A stretch of DNA of 64,000 bases, taken from positions 248,001 through 312,000 of the forward strand of contig JBBCGS010000002.1 in the NCBI GenBank assembly GCA_037200125.1. Direction: 5' to 3'. This document shows, piece after piece, positions 8,777-18,038 of this stretch. Source of the stretch: JADGHX01 sp037200125. GTDB taxonomy: Bacteria > Pseudomonadota > Gammaproteobacteria > Steroidobacterales > Steroidobacteraceae. The number at the start of each line of letters is the position of its first letter. Within the stretch, counting starts at the first letter, position 1. A program made the translations under genes and the position numbers. Below the pieces are notes generated by a model. That model was given only the letters and a program-made list of their open reading frames with translations. It made no database searches and was not told the origin of the DNA.

Positions 8777-11692
8777 CTACATCCTGACCCGGAAACCCAA
8801 ACGGTATGTGCGACCCAGAGTGTCGTACAACGTGGCGTTCGCCGGAGGCGCTTCATAAGCGAAGCCACCGGGCCCCGGCGCGACAATCGCCGGATCCTTG
8901 TTCGTGAGGTTTCGGATGTTGAGGTACAGCTCACTCGCGGAGTTATCACCGAGAACAAACTTGTAGGCCAACGAGGCATCGAAGTAGATCGCCCCCGCAA
9001 TGTGATTGGTATCGACAGTGCGATTGTCCGCAGTGGACGTCACAGAGCAGCTGACGGGACATACGACGTTGCTGTTCAGGTACGTACCATCGCTGATACC
9101 GCGCGCCGTGAGCCCCACCGTGACCAGCGGGTTGGTGTAGTTGACCGAGGCGTTCCAGCGCCAGTCCGGCGGACCGCTGCCGGTGTTCTGGCCCGCCGTA
9201 TCCGTCGGCTTGTTGATGCCGTTGCTGGAATAGTTCTTGATGTAGTGCGTGCCCAGCGCGCGGAACGTCAGGTCGCCGCCCCATGCGGAAATCAGATCGC
9301 TCATCGGGATGCGATAGCTGCTCTCGATATCGATACCGCGGGCGATCTGGCTGACGAGGTTGAAAGGCGTCAGCTTGATCAGCTTGATGCTGTTGTCCGG
9401 ATTGAACGTGATGGCGCTACACACACTCTGGTTTCCGGCCGAGCACTGATCGAGGGTCTGCTGTGCCGAGATGGTGCCGATGGCATCGGCGATGTCGAGG
9501 CTCCAGTAGTCGACCGATGCGCTGAAGCCAGGCGTCCAGCGCGGCTGCAGGACGATGCCCACGCCCTTGTAGTCGGACTCTTCGGGCACGAGGTTCGGAT
9601 TACCGACCGTCGACGAAGGCACGAGCTCCGTCACGCCGTTGCGGAACGGGTTGATGACGCCCGGGAAACCGCCGGCACCCGCGTTGAAGAGTTCCTGCAG
9701 GTTCGGCGCGCGGATGTCGCGCGACCGGGTTGCACGGAAGATGACATCGGAGACCGGCGAGTAGGTCAGACCGCCCTTCCAGGTGGTCACGTTGCCCGAG
9801 GTGCTGTAGTCCGTGTAACGGACGGCGGCATTGAGGTCGAAGGACTTCGCCCAGGCCTTTTCTTCGGCGAGCGGCACGACGGTTTCGAGGAAACCTTCGC
9901 TCACATTGTTGCTCGCGCTGAACACCTTGTAGTTGCCGACGTACCAGTCATCGGTTGGCGAAATCGGGTCGCTGGTGCCGGAGACCTGGTCACGACGGTG
10001 CTCGCCACCGAATGCAACAGAGACCGGGCCGGCCCACAGCGAGAACGGCTCACCCTGGATGGAGAAAGCCCCGATGTCCTGCGTGTATTTCTCGTCGCGA
10101 TAGTCGCGAGCGCCGTTGCCGGTGAGATAGTCCGTCACCGCCGCGCCGTTAACGCCGATGCCGAAGACGTTGTACGGCACGCAGAGCGGATCGTTGTTGG
10201 TGACGTCCGTATCGGCATTGACGCGGCAGACGATCTGGCCCGCTGCGTTCTTCACAGAATCGATCGCCTTCAGATGTCGCGACCTGAGGATGACACCGGT
10301 GGCCTGCTGGAAAGCGTTCGTGACGCCACGCTGGTAGTAGGCATCCCATGTCCAGCCATTGTTGAACAGATTGAACGAACCGTTCGCGCCGAGGGTATAG
10401 CTCTGAGTCTCGCGGTCGTTGCTGGCGCCCTGACGCGGCATGTCCGCGTTCATGGTGCCGAGGGTGAACTGCGTGAGACCGAGCGACGTCATGCGCGTCT
10501 TGACGTCGGCGGGAATGAACGCGTTGTCCGCCTTGATTGTGATCGTTGCGTTGTCTTCCCGGCCGCAGCACCAGTTGTGGTTCTGGTTATGGGCCCACAG
10601 GGCTTGCGCGAAGACCTCGACATTGTCGGTGACCTTGAAGCTCACGCGCGAATACGCGTTCTGCGTGGACTCGCGCGACGTCAGGCCGTTCGCAAGGTCG
10701 GTGCCGCGAATCGTGGACGCCCGCCACTGGCCGCCGCTCATGTCGGGATCGCTCACGATGTTGCCGTACACGAACTGATACGGCGCGCCGCCAACGCCGA
10801 AGGCGGTGCCTTTCAGCGCCGTGTTGGTGATGATGCCGCCGGCGATCGCATTGTCGACGCTGACATGGTTCACGAGGATGCGCTGGGGCACCGAGGTGGT
10901 CTGGCCCGCGCCCGTGCCATAGGTCGGGTTCGTGACGTACTGGTAGCCCTGGAGGTTCCACGGACGATCGTTGACCGCGATACCCGCGACGTGATTGGCC
11001 TCGCCGGCGATGAGGAAGTGGCCGCGGTCGTCGGCGAAGCCGGTACCGAACGCCATGTTCGCGTCCCACGTGCCATTGTCGCCGTAATCCGTCACGCCGC
11101 CCGAGACGTCGGCCTTCAGGCCGGTGAACTTCTTGTCGAGAATGAAGTTGACCACGCCCGCCACCGCGTCGGAGCCGTAGGCCGCCGAAGCGCCGCCGGT
11201 GACGATCTCGACGCGCTGGATCAGGTTCTGCGGGAGAAGATTGAGGTCGACCACGTTGTCGGAGGTGGAACCGACGACGCGCTTGCCATCGAGCAACACC
11301 AGCGTGCGATTCAGGCCGAGGTTGCGCAGGTTCACCGAGTTCATGCCGGAACTGCCGCCGCTCATGGACGAGTTGGTTGCGGTCGGCATACGACTGCCGG
11401 CGAACGACGGAATGGTATTGACGTAGTCGGCGACGCTCGTCGTCGCGGAGGACTGAATTTCATCGCCGCCCACCACGGTCAGCGGCGTAGGCGCCTGGTA
11501 GCCGTCGCGCACGATGCGCGAGCCGGTGACCGACACCTCGGCGAGATCGGTGGTCGCGGCATCCGGATCGGCCGCGTCGTCCGCGGCGGCGATCATCGGG
11601 ATGGCGGCTGACGCCACGAGCAAGGCCACCGCCGCACGAACTTTCTTGCGCGGAAAGCTCGGGAACGTGGCACCTGAATTGTTCTTCATCAT
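8777..11692 (-). CDS. TonB-dependent outer-membrane receptor
   Basis: A 971-residue receptor. A basic N-terminus and hydrophobic segment ending near AAADD form the signal peptide. Then come a TonB-box-like DLAEVSVTGSRI (near 50-61), the plug domain with VDLNLLPQNLIQRVEIVTGGASAAYGSDAVAGVVNFIL, and a 22-strand-type barrel ending in the aromatic/arginine terminus YRLGFRVRM typical of outer-membrane insertion. It belongs to the large-barrel class with an NVVDLN-type plug common in oligotrophic gammaproteobacteria. Its ligand cannot be read from the sequence. It is first in a five-gene run under the tandem operator at 11868-11900, with a leader of about 170 nt. Confidence 0.92.
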   Translation of the reverse strand: MMKNNSGATFPSFPRKKVRAAVALLVASAAIPMIAAADDAADPDAATTDLAEVSVTGSRIVRDGYQAPTPLTVVGGDEIQSSATTSVADYVNTIPSFAGSRMPTATNSSMSGGSSGMNSVNLRNLGLNRTLVLLDGKRVVGSTSDNVVDLNLLPQNLIQRVEIVTGGASAAYGSDAVAGVVNFILDKKFTGLKADVSGGVTDYGDNGTWDANMAFGTGFADDRGHFLIAGEANHVAGIAVNDRPWNLQGYQYVTNPTYGTGAGQTTSVPQRILVNHVSVDNAIAGGIITNTALKGTAFGVGGAPYQFVYGNIVSDPDMSGGQWRASTIRGTDLANGLTSRESTQNAYSRVSFKVTDNVEVFAQALWAHNQNHNWCCGREDNATITIKADNAFIPADVKTRMTSLGLTQFTLGTMNADMPRQGASNDRETQSYTLGANGSFNLFNNGWTWDAYYQRGVTNAFQQATGVILRSRHLKAIDSVKNAAGQIVCRVNADTDVTNNDPLCVPYNVFGIGVNGAAVTDYLTGNGARDYRDEKYTQDIGAFSIQGEPFSLWAGPVSVAFGGEHRRDQVSGTSDPISPTDDWYVGNYKVFSASNNVSEGFLETVVPLAEEKAWAKSFDLNAAVRYTDYSTSGNVTTWKGGLTYSPVSDVIFRATRSRDIRAPNLQELFNAGAGGFPGVINPFRNGVTELVPSSTVGNPNLVPEESDYKGVGIVLQPRWTPGFSASVDYWSLDIADAIGTISAQQTLDQCSAGNQSVCSAITFNPDNSIKLIKLTPFNLVSQIARGIDIESSYRIPMSDLISAWGGDLTFRALGTHYIKNYSSNGINKPTDTAGQNTGSGPPDWRWNASVNYTNPLVTVGLTARGISDGTYLNSNVVCPVSCSVTSTADNRTVDTNHIAGAIYFDASLAYKFVLGDNSASELYLNIRNLTNKDPAIVAPGPGGFAYEAPPANATLYDTLGRTYRLGFRVRM

Positions 11693-11811
11693 AGGCTCCC
11701 AGAAAGAGAAGTATCGAAAGAGCCGGCGACGTCCCCGCTTGCGCGCCGACGGATCAAAAAACGTTCACTACGAGTCCCGCGGTTTTTGATGGGCTGATCC
11801 GGCCCTCGCCC

Positions 11812-11841
11812 ACATCCCGTTCTGGAGCCTCTGGAGGATGT
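11812..11841 (-). promoter_or_regulatory. Leader hairpin of the TonB receptor mRNA
   Basis: ACATCC (11812-11817) pairs with GGATGT (11836-11841). The equivalent hairpin at 21-49 has AATCCC/GGGATT, so the stem changes on both sides while the inner CCCGTTC and GCCTCT segments are kept. This suggests a selected RNA structure, although two copies are weak evidence. Confidence 0.4.
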
Positions 11842-11867
11842 GAGCCGCTTCGTTGGCCGGACTATAA

Positions 11868-11900
11868 TGTATATACAAAGAATAGCAATTGTCTGTGCAA
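11868..11900 (-). promoter_or_regulatory. Tandem HutC-type operator/promoter of the TonB receptor operon
   Basis: TGTATATACA (11868-11877) is a perfect palindrome, and TGTCTGTGCA (11890-11899) is centred exactly 22 bp away. On the minus strand they overlap -10 TGTATA (11872-11877) and -35 TTGCAC (11895-11900) with a 17-bp spacer. Binding here would block RNA polymerase, so repression is expected. The rest of the 450-bp gap 11693-12140 holds the leader and a shared upstream motif (11940-11986). Confidence 0.75.
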
Positions 11901-11939
11901 ATAAAGCGGTGATGCTTTTTCGCACCTGGCCCACTCGCC

Positions 11940-11986
11940 CACTTTGAGTGCGGAAAACAGCCGTGCGACGGGCGCGCGATTCATTT
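11940..11986. promoter_or_regulatory. Shared upstream motif CACTTTGAGTGCGGAA ... GATTCATTT
   Basis: CACTTTGAGTGCGGAA at 11940-11955 contains the inverted repeat CACT-TTG-AGTG, and GATTCATTT at 11978-11986 is followed by a G/C-rich run. The same two elements in the same order occur at 25325-25371, each about 40 and 78 bp upstream of the tandem operator. GATTCATTT alone recurs at 200-208. This may be a site for a second, activating factor. Confidence 0.4.
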
Positions 11987-12140
11987 CGGGGCGCGCGCTC
12001 GCGGTCGGACGCGAGCGCATCGAGGCCGCTTCATCGACGCCGCCCGCGTTACTCGCGCGGACCGCGGTCACACCATGTCCTTACTTAGATACAACTGCGA
12101 ACGCGGCAAGCCCGGCCGGCATGATCGCGGCCGCGCTCGA

Positions 12141-12740
12141 TCAGTTGCGGCGCTCGACGGCCTGCGCATCGAGCCGGGACAGAACGACTTTCGCAAGACG
12201 TTCCTCACGCTCGCCGGGGCGAGTCTTCGGCTGCGCCCCGGCCTGGCGCGGCAAGAACACCGAGACGCCGAAGCTCACCTCGCGCCGGCGCACCGCAAGC
12301 CCGTCTCCCCACCAGAGCGCTTCATCGCCGAACTGGCGCGCGTCCGGCTTCGAGGGCAGCACGCCGCTGTCGCTCGCTTCGCGAAACGCCTGCAGATAGC
12401 TTTTCGCACCATCGCTGCCTTGCGGCCAGCGCAAGGCATTCAGAATCACGAAGCTTCTGCCGCCGAGCGGCGCGGCAGGGTCCGCCTCGTGCCCGCGTTC
12501 GGCAGTCAGCATCCACACGCAAGCCGAGGAATACGCGCCGTTCGACTCCAGGCCGGAGTCACGACGACTGCCCTTCTCCACCGGCATGCCGAGCACTTTT
12601 TCAATGTCCCGCGCATCCAGCAGCGCACAGGCATCGATGGTGGGCGCCGCGTCTTTTGCGAGCACCGTCGAGGCGGGCATTGTCATGAGCACTCCGCCGC
12701 TCATGACGCATAGGCCGATTGCCCGCCATCCGAACCTCAC
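12141..12740 (-). CDS. Small exported protein coupled to the symporter
   Basis: A 199-residue protein with an N-terminal hydrophobic signal (residues 1 to about 30, ending VLAKDA) and a mature domain beginning IDACALLDARDIEKVLGMPVEKG. That opening resembles periplasmic or lipoprotein-like domains found in many proteobacterial proteins of unknown function. The start is a GTG at 12740 whose last two bases form the TGA of the symporter gene (GTGA overlap), which indicates translational coupling. No function can be assigned. Coupling to the transporter suggests an accessory role, which is inference. Confidence 0.7.
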   Translation of the reverse strand: MRFGWRAIGLCVMSGGVLMTMPASTVLAKDAAPTIDACALLDARDIEKVLGMPVEKGSRRDSGLESNGAYSSACVWMLTAERGHEADPAAPLGGRSFVILNALRWPQGSDGAKSYLQAFREASDSGVLPSKPDARQFGDEALWWGDGLAVRRREVSFGVSVFLPRQAGAQPKTRPGEREERLAKVVLSRLDAQAVERRN

Positions 12741-14200
12741 GCCGATTCTCCCGTCACACGCACGCGCCACTCCCGAATCACGGACGCGGTGGTGGGACTG
12801 CCCGCCAGGCTGCACACGACGAAGAAGACCAGGCTCGCGGCAAGACCCAGGTAGATGGGGAGATTCGCGAAGATGTCCCGCATGATCGCCATGGTGCCAA
12901 GCGTGACCACGGTGCCGCTGATGATGCTCGCCAGCGCGCCGACTCCCGTCGCTCGCTTCCAGACCATGCCGCCGATGACCGCGACTAGCAGCCCACCCAC
13001 GAGAATGTCCGAGGCGATGGTCAATGCGGCAACAACGTCCTGCAAGGCGCATGCGATGGCGGCCATCACGATGCCGAAGCCGACGACGAGCTTGCGACTG
13101 CTGCTCACCTCCGCCGCTTGCGTGGCGCTATCCGCGCTCGCGCCGCTATCCACCGGTGCCGAGGCACTCTCGAGCCGGCGACGGCGCAACGCCCGCAGGA
13201 TGTCTTCCTTTGCGACCGTTGCCGTTGCGATGAGCGCGCCGCTCGAGGTGGACATGATCGCCGCGAGCGCGCCGGCGACGACGAGACCCGAAAGCCCTTC
13301 GGGCAGAACGTGCCTCACCACCTGTGTGTAAACCTGATCACGCGCCGTGATGTCGGGCAGAAGCACCTTCGCCGCCATGCCGATGAGCGCGCCTGCGAGG
13401 CCGTAGAGGAAACAGTATCCACCCGCGGCAAAGCCCGCCCACCGGGCCACGCGATCGCTGCGCGCGGTGAACACGCGCTGCCACAGATCCTGCCCGATCA
13501 CCATCGTGGGGACGTAGAGCACGACGTAGGTGAAGATGTTGGCCGCGCCAATGTGAGTGAACGAGAACGCCTCCGCCGGCAAGTGCGCGGCCAGCCCTGC
13601 GAACCCGCCCGCACGCCAGAGCGCAATCGGCAGCAGGATGAAAAAGATGCTGATCGTCTTGATCACGAACTGCACGAAGTCCGTGAGCGTGATCGACCAC
13701 ATGCCGCCGAGCGCGGAGTAGAGAATCACGACACTGCTGCCGATGAGAATCGCCGGCACCTTGCCGATGTCGAACAGCACCGAGAAGATCGCGCCATACG
13801 CGATCGTCGAGGTCACCGCGATCATGAGCGTGTAGGCCAGCATCACCGCGCCGGAAACCAGCGCGTACCCGTCACCGTAGCGCAGCTCGAGCATCTGGCT
13901 CACGGTGTAGACGCGCAGCCGGTTGATGAGCGGCGCCAGCACCAGGCTGATCAACACCACGCCGGAGGCCATGGAGAACACGAGCCACACGCCCCCGAGG
14001 CCGTGCTGATAGCCGAGCCCGATGCCGCCGAGCGTCGCGCCGCCGCCCATCACGAGCGCGGCCATCGTGCCGGCATACAGCATCGGGCCGAGGCGGCGCC
14101 CCGCCACCAGATAATCGGATTCGGTACGCGCCCGCCGCCGGGCGAACCAGCCGACCGCAATCATGCCGGCCATGTACAACGCGATGATGATCAGGTCCAT
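12737..14200 (-). CDS. Sodium:solute symporter (SSS family)
   Basis: A 487-residue inner-membrane protein with about 13 hydrophobic segments. It starts MDLIIIALYMAGMIAVGWFARRR with the SDYLVAGRRLGP signature near residues 28-40, then MGGGATLGGIG, GGMWSITLTDFVQ and the sodium-site region IMSTSSGALIATATVAKEDI, all typical of SSS transporters. A charged cytoplasmic insert lies between the last helices. It is 31 bp downstream of the NHL gene, whose promoter carries the tandem operator at 15595. Substrate specificity cannot be read from the sequence. Linkage to hut suggests uptake of histidine, urocanate or a related imidazole compound. Confidence 0.88.
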   Translation of the reverse strand: MDLIIIALYMAGMIAVGWFARRRARTESDYLVAGRRLGPMLYAGTMAALVMGGGATLGGIGLGYQHGLGGVWLVFSMASGVVLISLVLAPLINRLRVYTVSQMLELRYGDGYALVSGAVMLAYTLMIAVTSTIAYGAIFSVLFDIGKVPAILIGSSVVILYSALGGMWSITLTDFVQFVIKTISIFFILLPIALWRAGGFAGLAAHLPAEAFSFTHIGAANIFTYVVLYVPTMVIGQDLWQRVFTARSDRVARWAGFAAGGYCFLYGLAGALIGMAAKVLLPDITARDQVYTQVVRHVLPEGLSGLVVAGALAAIMSTSSGALIATATVAKEDILRALRRRRLESASAPVDSGASADSATQAAEVSSSRKLVVGFGIVMAAIACALQDVVAALTIASDILVGGLLVAVIGGMVWKRATGVGALASIISGTVVTLGTMAIMRDIFANLPIYLGLAASLVFFVVCSLAGSPTTASVIREWRVRVTGESA

Positions 14201-14231
14201 GAGCGAAAGCCCTCTGTGGCGTGCGAACTCA

Positions 14232-15368
14232 TCAGGGCTTTACGCCATTGACGATCTTGAACTTCTGAACCCGGAAATCTTCCGAGGTGTAGATCGCCCC
14301 TTCGCGATCGAACTCCATCTGGTGATTGCGGGTGAACTCGCCGGCGTAGGTACCGAAGTGGCCGAAGCGGCTCAGCGCCTCGCCGTCGGAGTGGCGGGTG
14401 ATCACCCACTGGAAATTGCCGGGGTCGTTCATCAGCACGAACGTCTGCTGCGCGTTCGGCCAGAAGCTCACGTTGCCCACCGAGCCCGAGCCTTTCGTCG
14501 TCGGCTCGTAGATGATCTCCTTCACGAAGGTGCCGTCCTTCTTGAAGATCTGCAGTCGATCGTTGAGACGGTCACAGACATAGACCAGGCCGTCATTCGC
14601 GATGCGAACGCAATGCGCGATACGAAACTGTTTCGCGGGCGCCGCGGCGGGATCGTAGCGACCGATATCCTCGTCGGTCGGCGGCTTGCCGTAGGCGCCC
14701 CACTGCCGCTTGAACTTGCCGGTGTCCGCGTCGAACACGATGACGCGGTGATTCCCGTAACCGTCGGCGATGTACGCCTCGTTGGTGGACGGGTCCACGT
14801 CGACCGCGGCGGGACCGCCGAGCTGCGTCGTATCCAGGCTGCCTTTGGACGGCCCGCGCCCTCCGATCTGCAGGAGAAATTTTCCTTCGGGGCTGAACTT
14901 GATGAACATGCCGTCCGGTTCGCTGCCATTGGCGCCTTTGCGCGTCTGGCTGCCGCCGATCCAGACATTGCCCTTGTAGTCGATGTACAGGCCGTGGCCG
15001 CTCGAGGGCCAGTCGTAGCCCGCGCCCGGGCCGCCCCACGCGCGCAGCACGTTTCCCTGCGCATCGAATTCGATGATTGGCGGCGCGGGTACGCAGCACT
15101 TGCTGGAAGGCGGCGACTCGGCGGCGCCCGTTACGTACGAGGGCAGCAGCTCGGGGCTATGGAACAACCAGAGGTGATTGTTCTTGTCGACGTGGATGCC
15201 GTTGATCAGGCCCAGTGCCCATTTGTTGGGTAACGGCAACTTCGGCCAACTCGTATCGAGCTCGTATCGAGGCACCATCGCCGCGGAGGTTGCGCCCTGC
15301 GCCGCCGACACGACCACCGAAGCGCCCAGCAATACCGCCGCCGCCAAGCTCAATAGGAATTTCGACAT
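14232..15368 (-). CDS. Exported NHL-repeat beta-propeller protein
   Basis: A 378-residue protein with signal peptide (MSKFLLSLAAAVLLGASVVVSAAQG) and six or so NHL-like blades, seen as repeated G-x-HGLYIDYKGNVWI, GPAAVDVDPSTNEAYIADGYGNHRVIVFD and HCVRIANDGLVYVCDRLNDRLQIF. A vicinal cysteine pair (SSKCCVP) follows the first blade. I chose the ATG at 15368 because it has GAAGG upstream and opens the signal peptide. The propeller shape suggests binding or a lyase activity in the periplasm, but the family is functionally broad. It heads a three-gene run with the symporter and the small exported protein. Confidence 0.8.
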   Translation of the reverse strand: MSKFLLSLAAAVLLGASVVVSAAQGATSAAMVPRYELDTSWPKLPLPNKWALGLINGIHVDKNNHLWLFHSPELLPSYVTGAAESPPSSKCCVPAPPIIEFDAQGNVLRAWGGPGAGYDWPSSGHGLYIDYKGNVWIGGSQTRKGANGSEPDGMFIKFSPEGKFLLQIGGRGPSKGSLDTTQLGGPAAVDVDPSTNEAYIADGYGNHRVIVFDADTGKFKRQWGAYGKPPTDEDIGRYDPAAAPAKQFRIAHCVRIANDGLVYVCDRLNDRLQIFKKDGTFVKEIIYEPTTKGSGSVGNVSFWPNAQQTFVLMNDPGNFQWVITRHSDGEALSRFGHFGTYAGEFTRNHQMEFDREGAIYTSEDFRVQKFKIVNGVKP

Positions 15369-15594
15369 CACCTTCAACGTGCCGGCAGGTCGCAGCCCCG
15401 GCCCGCGGCCGGCATTCAAACTCGAAACGTCGGTGGCGGAAGGTGCAAAATTCGAGCCGCTGGCGGCGCCGCGCGCCGGTTGCCGATGAAACACGCGCAC
15501 GCTGCGGGGTTTACCCATTAACAAAGCCTCGATCGAGCGGTTGCCGGCGCCGCGGATGCGGTCCGCGGCGCGCCCGAATCGATACTCTCTTTAA

Positions 15595-15627
15595 CGTCTA
15601 TACAAAGCAAATTTATTGTCTGTACAT
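15595..15627 (-). promoter_or_regulatory. Tandem HutC-type operator/promoter of the NHL-symporter operon
   Basis: CGTCTATACA (15595-15604) and TGTCTGTACA (15617-15626) have the 22-bp centre spacing. On the minus strand they overlie -10 TGTATA (15599-15604) and ATGTAC (15622-15627) at a 17-bp distance. The predicted leader to the ATG at 15368 is about 220 nt. The remaining 15628-15815 holds no gene that I can support. Confidence 0.7.
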
Positions 15628-15815
15628 TAAAACAACAGGCCTGAAAGGCTGTGTTTACAGGCGAATTTGGTGCACCGAGGGGCGCGCGGCCCGATGCTGG
15701 TGCAACGCCGGCCGTTTGGACGGAAGGTGCGCGGCGCGCGGCGCTCGCGGCCGCGATTGGCTACGCGCCGAGCGCGCGCCGGACGGTGCGCAATGCGCCG
15801 TCGCGAGGGGCGGAG

Positions 15816-15840
15816 AGAATCGTCAGGAGACGACGATTCT
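15816..15840 (-). terminator. Stem-loop after hutC
   Basis: A perfect 9-bp stem (AGAATCGTC at 15816-15824, GACGATTCT at 15832-15840) with a 7-nt loop begins 27 bp past the hutC stop on the minus strand. No strong U-tract follows on that strand, so this may be a weak or factor-assisted terminator of the hutFC message. Confidence 0.45.
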
Positions 15841-15866
15841 TTCCGCTCGACGGGCAGGCCAATCGA

Positions 15867-16613
15867 CTAGAAAGCCCCGTTAGCCGCGCTGTCGCCCACG
15901 TGGCCCGAGGCGCTCGGCGGCGCGAAACTCGCGACCAGCTCGTGCAGCTCGCCCGGATAGCTCAGCCGCACGAACGTGATGCCCGTGGCCTCGGCGGAGC
16001 GCGTCTTTCTTTCTATGGTGAGCACCGGGCTTTTCGGCCGGATCTCGAGCGCCGCGGCCGTCTCGGCGTTCGCTTCGGTCGCGCGGATGCGGTGCTCGGC
16101 AAGCGACCACGGCACCGAGTGCAGCAGCCACGTACCGGGCGGCATGGTCGTAAAGGACTCCTTCGCCACCTGCGGGACCGCTTCGAGGTTGATCAGCCGC
16201 TGCTCGAAACAGAACGGCTGCGTGCCGGCCAGGTGAAGACAGACGAGCTCGAGCACCGGAATCGACTTCTCGGACGCCAGCAGCGCCTTGTCGTCCCGCG
16301 TGCTTCGACGCTTGATCCTGCGCAGCATCTGAAACGTGTAGGGCTGGCCGAGCGCCGCGACCTCGGCCTTGATGTCGGGAATGGTGAGCACGGCCGACTG
16401 CGAGTGCGGACGGCTCACGAAGCTACCGAGCTTGCGACGGCGCTCGATCATCTGAGCGTGGGCGAGCTGCGTCAGCACCTTGCTCACCGTCATGCGCGAG
16501 CACTTGTACTGCTTCATGAGCTCGTGCTCGACGGGGATCTTCCGCCCGGGCTGCCACTCGCCCGACAGGATCAGGTTCTGGATGTCCGAGAGAATCCGCT
16601 GGTGCAGCGACAT
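15867..16613 (-). CDS. hutC: HutC, GntR-family histidine-utilisation repressor
   Basis: A 248-residue regulator with an N-terminal GntR winged helix (residues 1-70: HQRILSDIQNLILSGEWQPGRKIPVEHELMKQY, recognition helix CSRMTVSKVLTQL) and a C-terminal UTRA effector domain ending in the conserved LSYPGELHELVA. HutC proteins repress hut genes and are released by urocanate. The ATG at 16613 has AAGGGAG upstream. A TTG at 16652 overlapping the hutF stop is the alternative and would add 13 residues. It lies directly after hutF, so it is probably autoregulated through the site at 18051-18070. Confidence 0.9.
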   Translation of the reverse strand: MSLHQRILSDIQNLILSGEWQPGRKIPVEHELMKQYKCSRMTVSKVLTQLAHAQMIERRRKLGSFVSRPHSQSAVLTIPDIKAEVAALGQPYTFQMLRRIKRRSTRDDKALLASEKSIPVLELVCLHLAGTQPFCFEQRLINLEAVPQVAKESFTTMPPGTWLLHSVPWSLAEHRIRATEANAETAAALEIRPKSPVLTIERKTRSAEATGITFVRLSYPGELHELVASFAPPSASGHVGDSAANGAF

Positions 16614-16648
16614 CGCTCCCTTGCCGGCCGTCGCGGGCCTTGGTGTGC

Positions 16649-18004
16649 TCAACTGCGCATTTCCTTCATGGCTTGGATGAAACCTTTCTCGATCTTCTCG
16701 CGCGCGACATGTCGGCCCTCCTTGACCACCTTCCTGCCGGCTACCCAGACACAGTCGACGACGTCGCCTGAGCTTGCGAATAGCCAGGCATCGATGAGCG
16801 CATCCGATGCGCGGCAGGCCAACGCCACGTGTTTTTCTTTCAGGCTGACGAAGTCTGCGGGCGCCCCCACGGCAATCGAGCCGTCATCGCCGCCCAGCGC
16901 CTGCGCGCCGCCGGCGAGAACGATTTCCATGATAGCGCGTCCCGTCGACTGATTTTCCCTTCTCACGACGTTCCGCACACGATGAGTGAGGCGCTGCGAA
17001 TACTCGAGCAGCGATAATTCCGCCGCCACGCCGATGTGAACGTTGGAGTCGGTGCCCACCCCGAAGCGTCCCTGCCGGCCGAGATGCTCGGCCACGGGGA
17101 ACACGCCGTCCCCCAGGTTGGCCTCGGTCACCGGGCAGAGGCCGACGACGGCGCCGCTCGCGGCAATCCCCCGCACTTCCTCGGGCGTTACATGGGTCGC
17201 GTGAACGAGGCACCAATTTTGGGCCACCGGCGCATGATCCAGCAGCCATTCGACGGGCCGTTGCCGCGACCAGGCGAGACAGTCGTCGACTTCCCGGACC
17301 TGCTCGGCGATGTGGATGTGGATGGGCGCCGTCCCCGCGAGCCCCGCGACGGCGCTGAGCTCTTCCGGCGTAACGGCGCGCAGGCTGTGGGGAGCGACAC
17401 CGACCCGCGCCGTAAGAAGCCGGGACGTCAGACTCCGGCAGCTCTGCAACAGCAGCTCATAGCTTTCCAGCGTATTGATGAACCGTCGCTGCGCCGGCGC
17501 GGGAGCGGCACCGCCGAACGTCGAATGCGCATAGAACACCGGCAGGAGCGTGAGCCCGATACCGCTGGCTTCCGCCGCCGCGGCAATTCTCCCCGCCATC
17601 TCGCCCCGTTCGGCGTATGGGGCGCCGTTCGCGTCGTGATGAAGGTAATGGAACTCGCCGACGCGGCCGAAGCCGCTTTCGAGCATCTCGGCGTAGGCCT
17701 GGGCGGCAACGGCTTCGAGCTGATCCGGGCTCATCCGATGGGCCAGGCGATACATCGCCTCCCGCCAGCTCCAGAAGTTGTCCGCCGAGTCGCCGCTCAC
17801 CTCGGCCAAACCGGCCATGGCTCGCTGGAAAGCGTGGCTATGCAGGTTGCCGAGCGCGGGAACGACAATGCCGTGGCGTTCATCCCCCGGCTCCGCCGGC
17901 ACGCCGGCCTGCATCGTGGCAATTCGGCCGGACCGCAGGTGCAGCCTCACGGAGTCGCGCCAGCCCTCGCGCGTCAACGCTTGACTGGCGTGGATATATG
18001 TCAT
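16649..18004 (-). CDS. hutF: Formimidoylglutamate deiminase
   Basis: A 451-residue amidohydrolase that converts N-formimidoyl-L-glutamate to N-formyl-L-glutamate plus ammonia, the branch that defines the five-step histidine pathway. The metal motif GNLHSHAFQRAM (H55, H57) and DNFWSWREAMYR are family signatures. Later HIAEQVREV and GTDSNVHI carry further ligands. The ATG at 18004 is the natural start; longer versions run through the operator. It diverges from hutI with 106 bp between starts and is cotranscribed with hutC. Confidence 0.95.
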   Translation of the reverse strand: MTYIHASQALTREGWRDSVRLHLRSGRIATMQAGVPAEPGDERHGIVVPALGNLHSHAFQRAMAGLAEVSGDSADNFWSWREAMYRLAHRMSPDQLEAVAAQAYAEMLESGFGRVGEFHYLHHDANGAPYAERGEMAGRIAAAAEASGIGLTLLPVFYAHSTFGGAAPAPAQRRFINTLESYELLLQSCRSLTSRLLTARVGVAPHSLRAVTPEELSAVAGLAGTAPIHIHIAEQVREVDDCLAWSRQRPVEWLLDHAPVAQNWCLVHATHVTPEEVRGIAASGAVVGLCPVTEANLGDGVFPVAEHLGRQGRFGVGTDSNVHIGVAAELSLLEYSQRLTHRVRNVVRRENQSTGRAIMEIVLAGGAQALGGDDGSIAVGAPADFVSLKEKHVALACRASDALIDAWLFASSGDVVDCVWVAGRKVVKEGRHVAREKIEKGFIQAMKEMRS

Positions 18005-18038
18005 GCCGACCTTCCCAGGCTCATCATCTTGGAGGTGG

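Noticed and set aside
9002..11611. 869-codon plus-strand frame opposite the TonB receptor
   Set aside because: Antisense to a clear receptor; composition typical of shadow frames.
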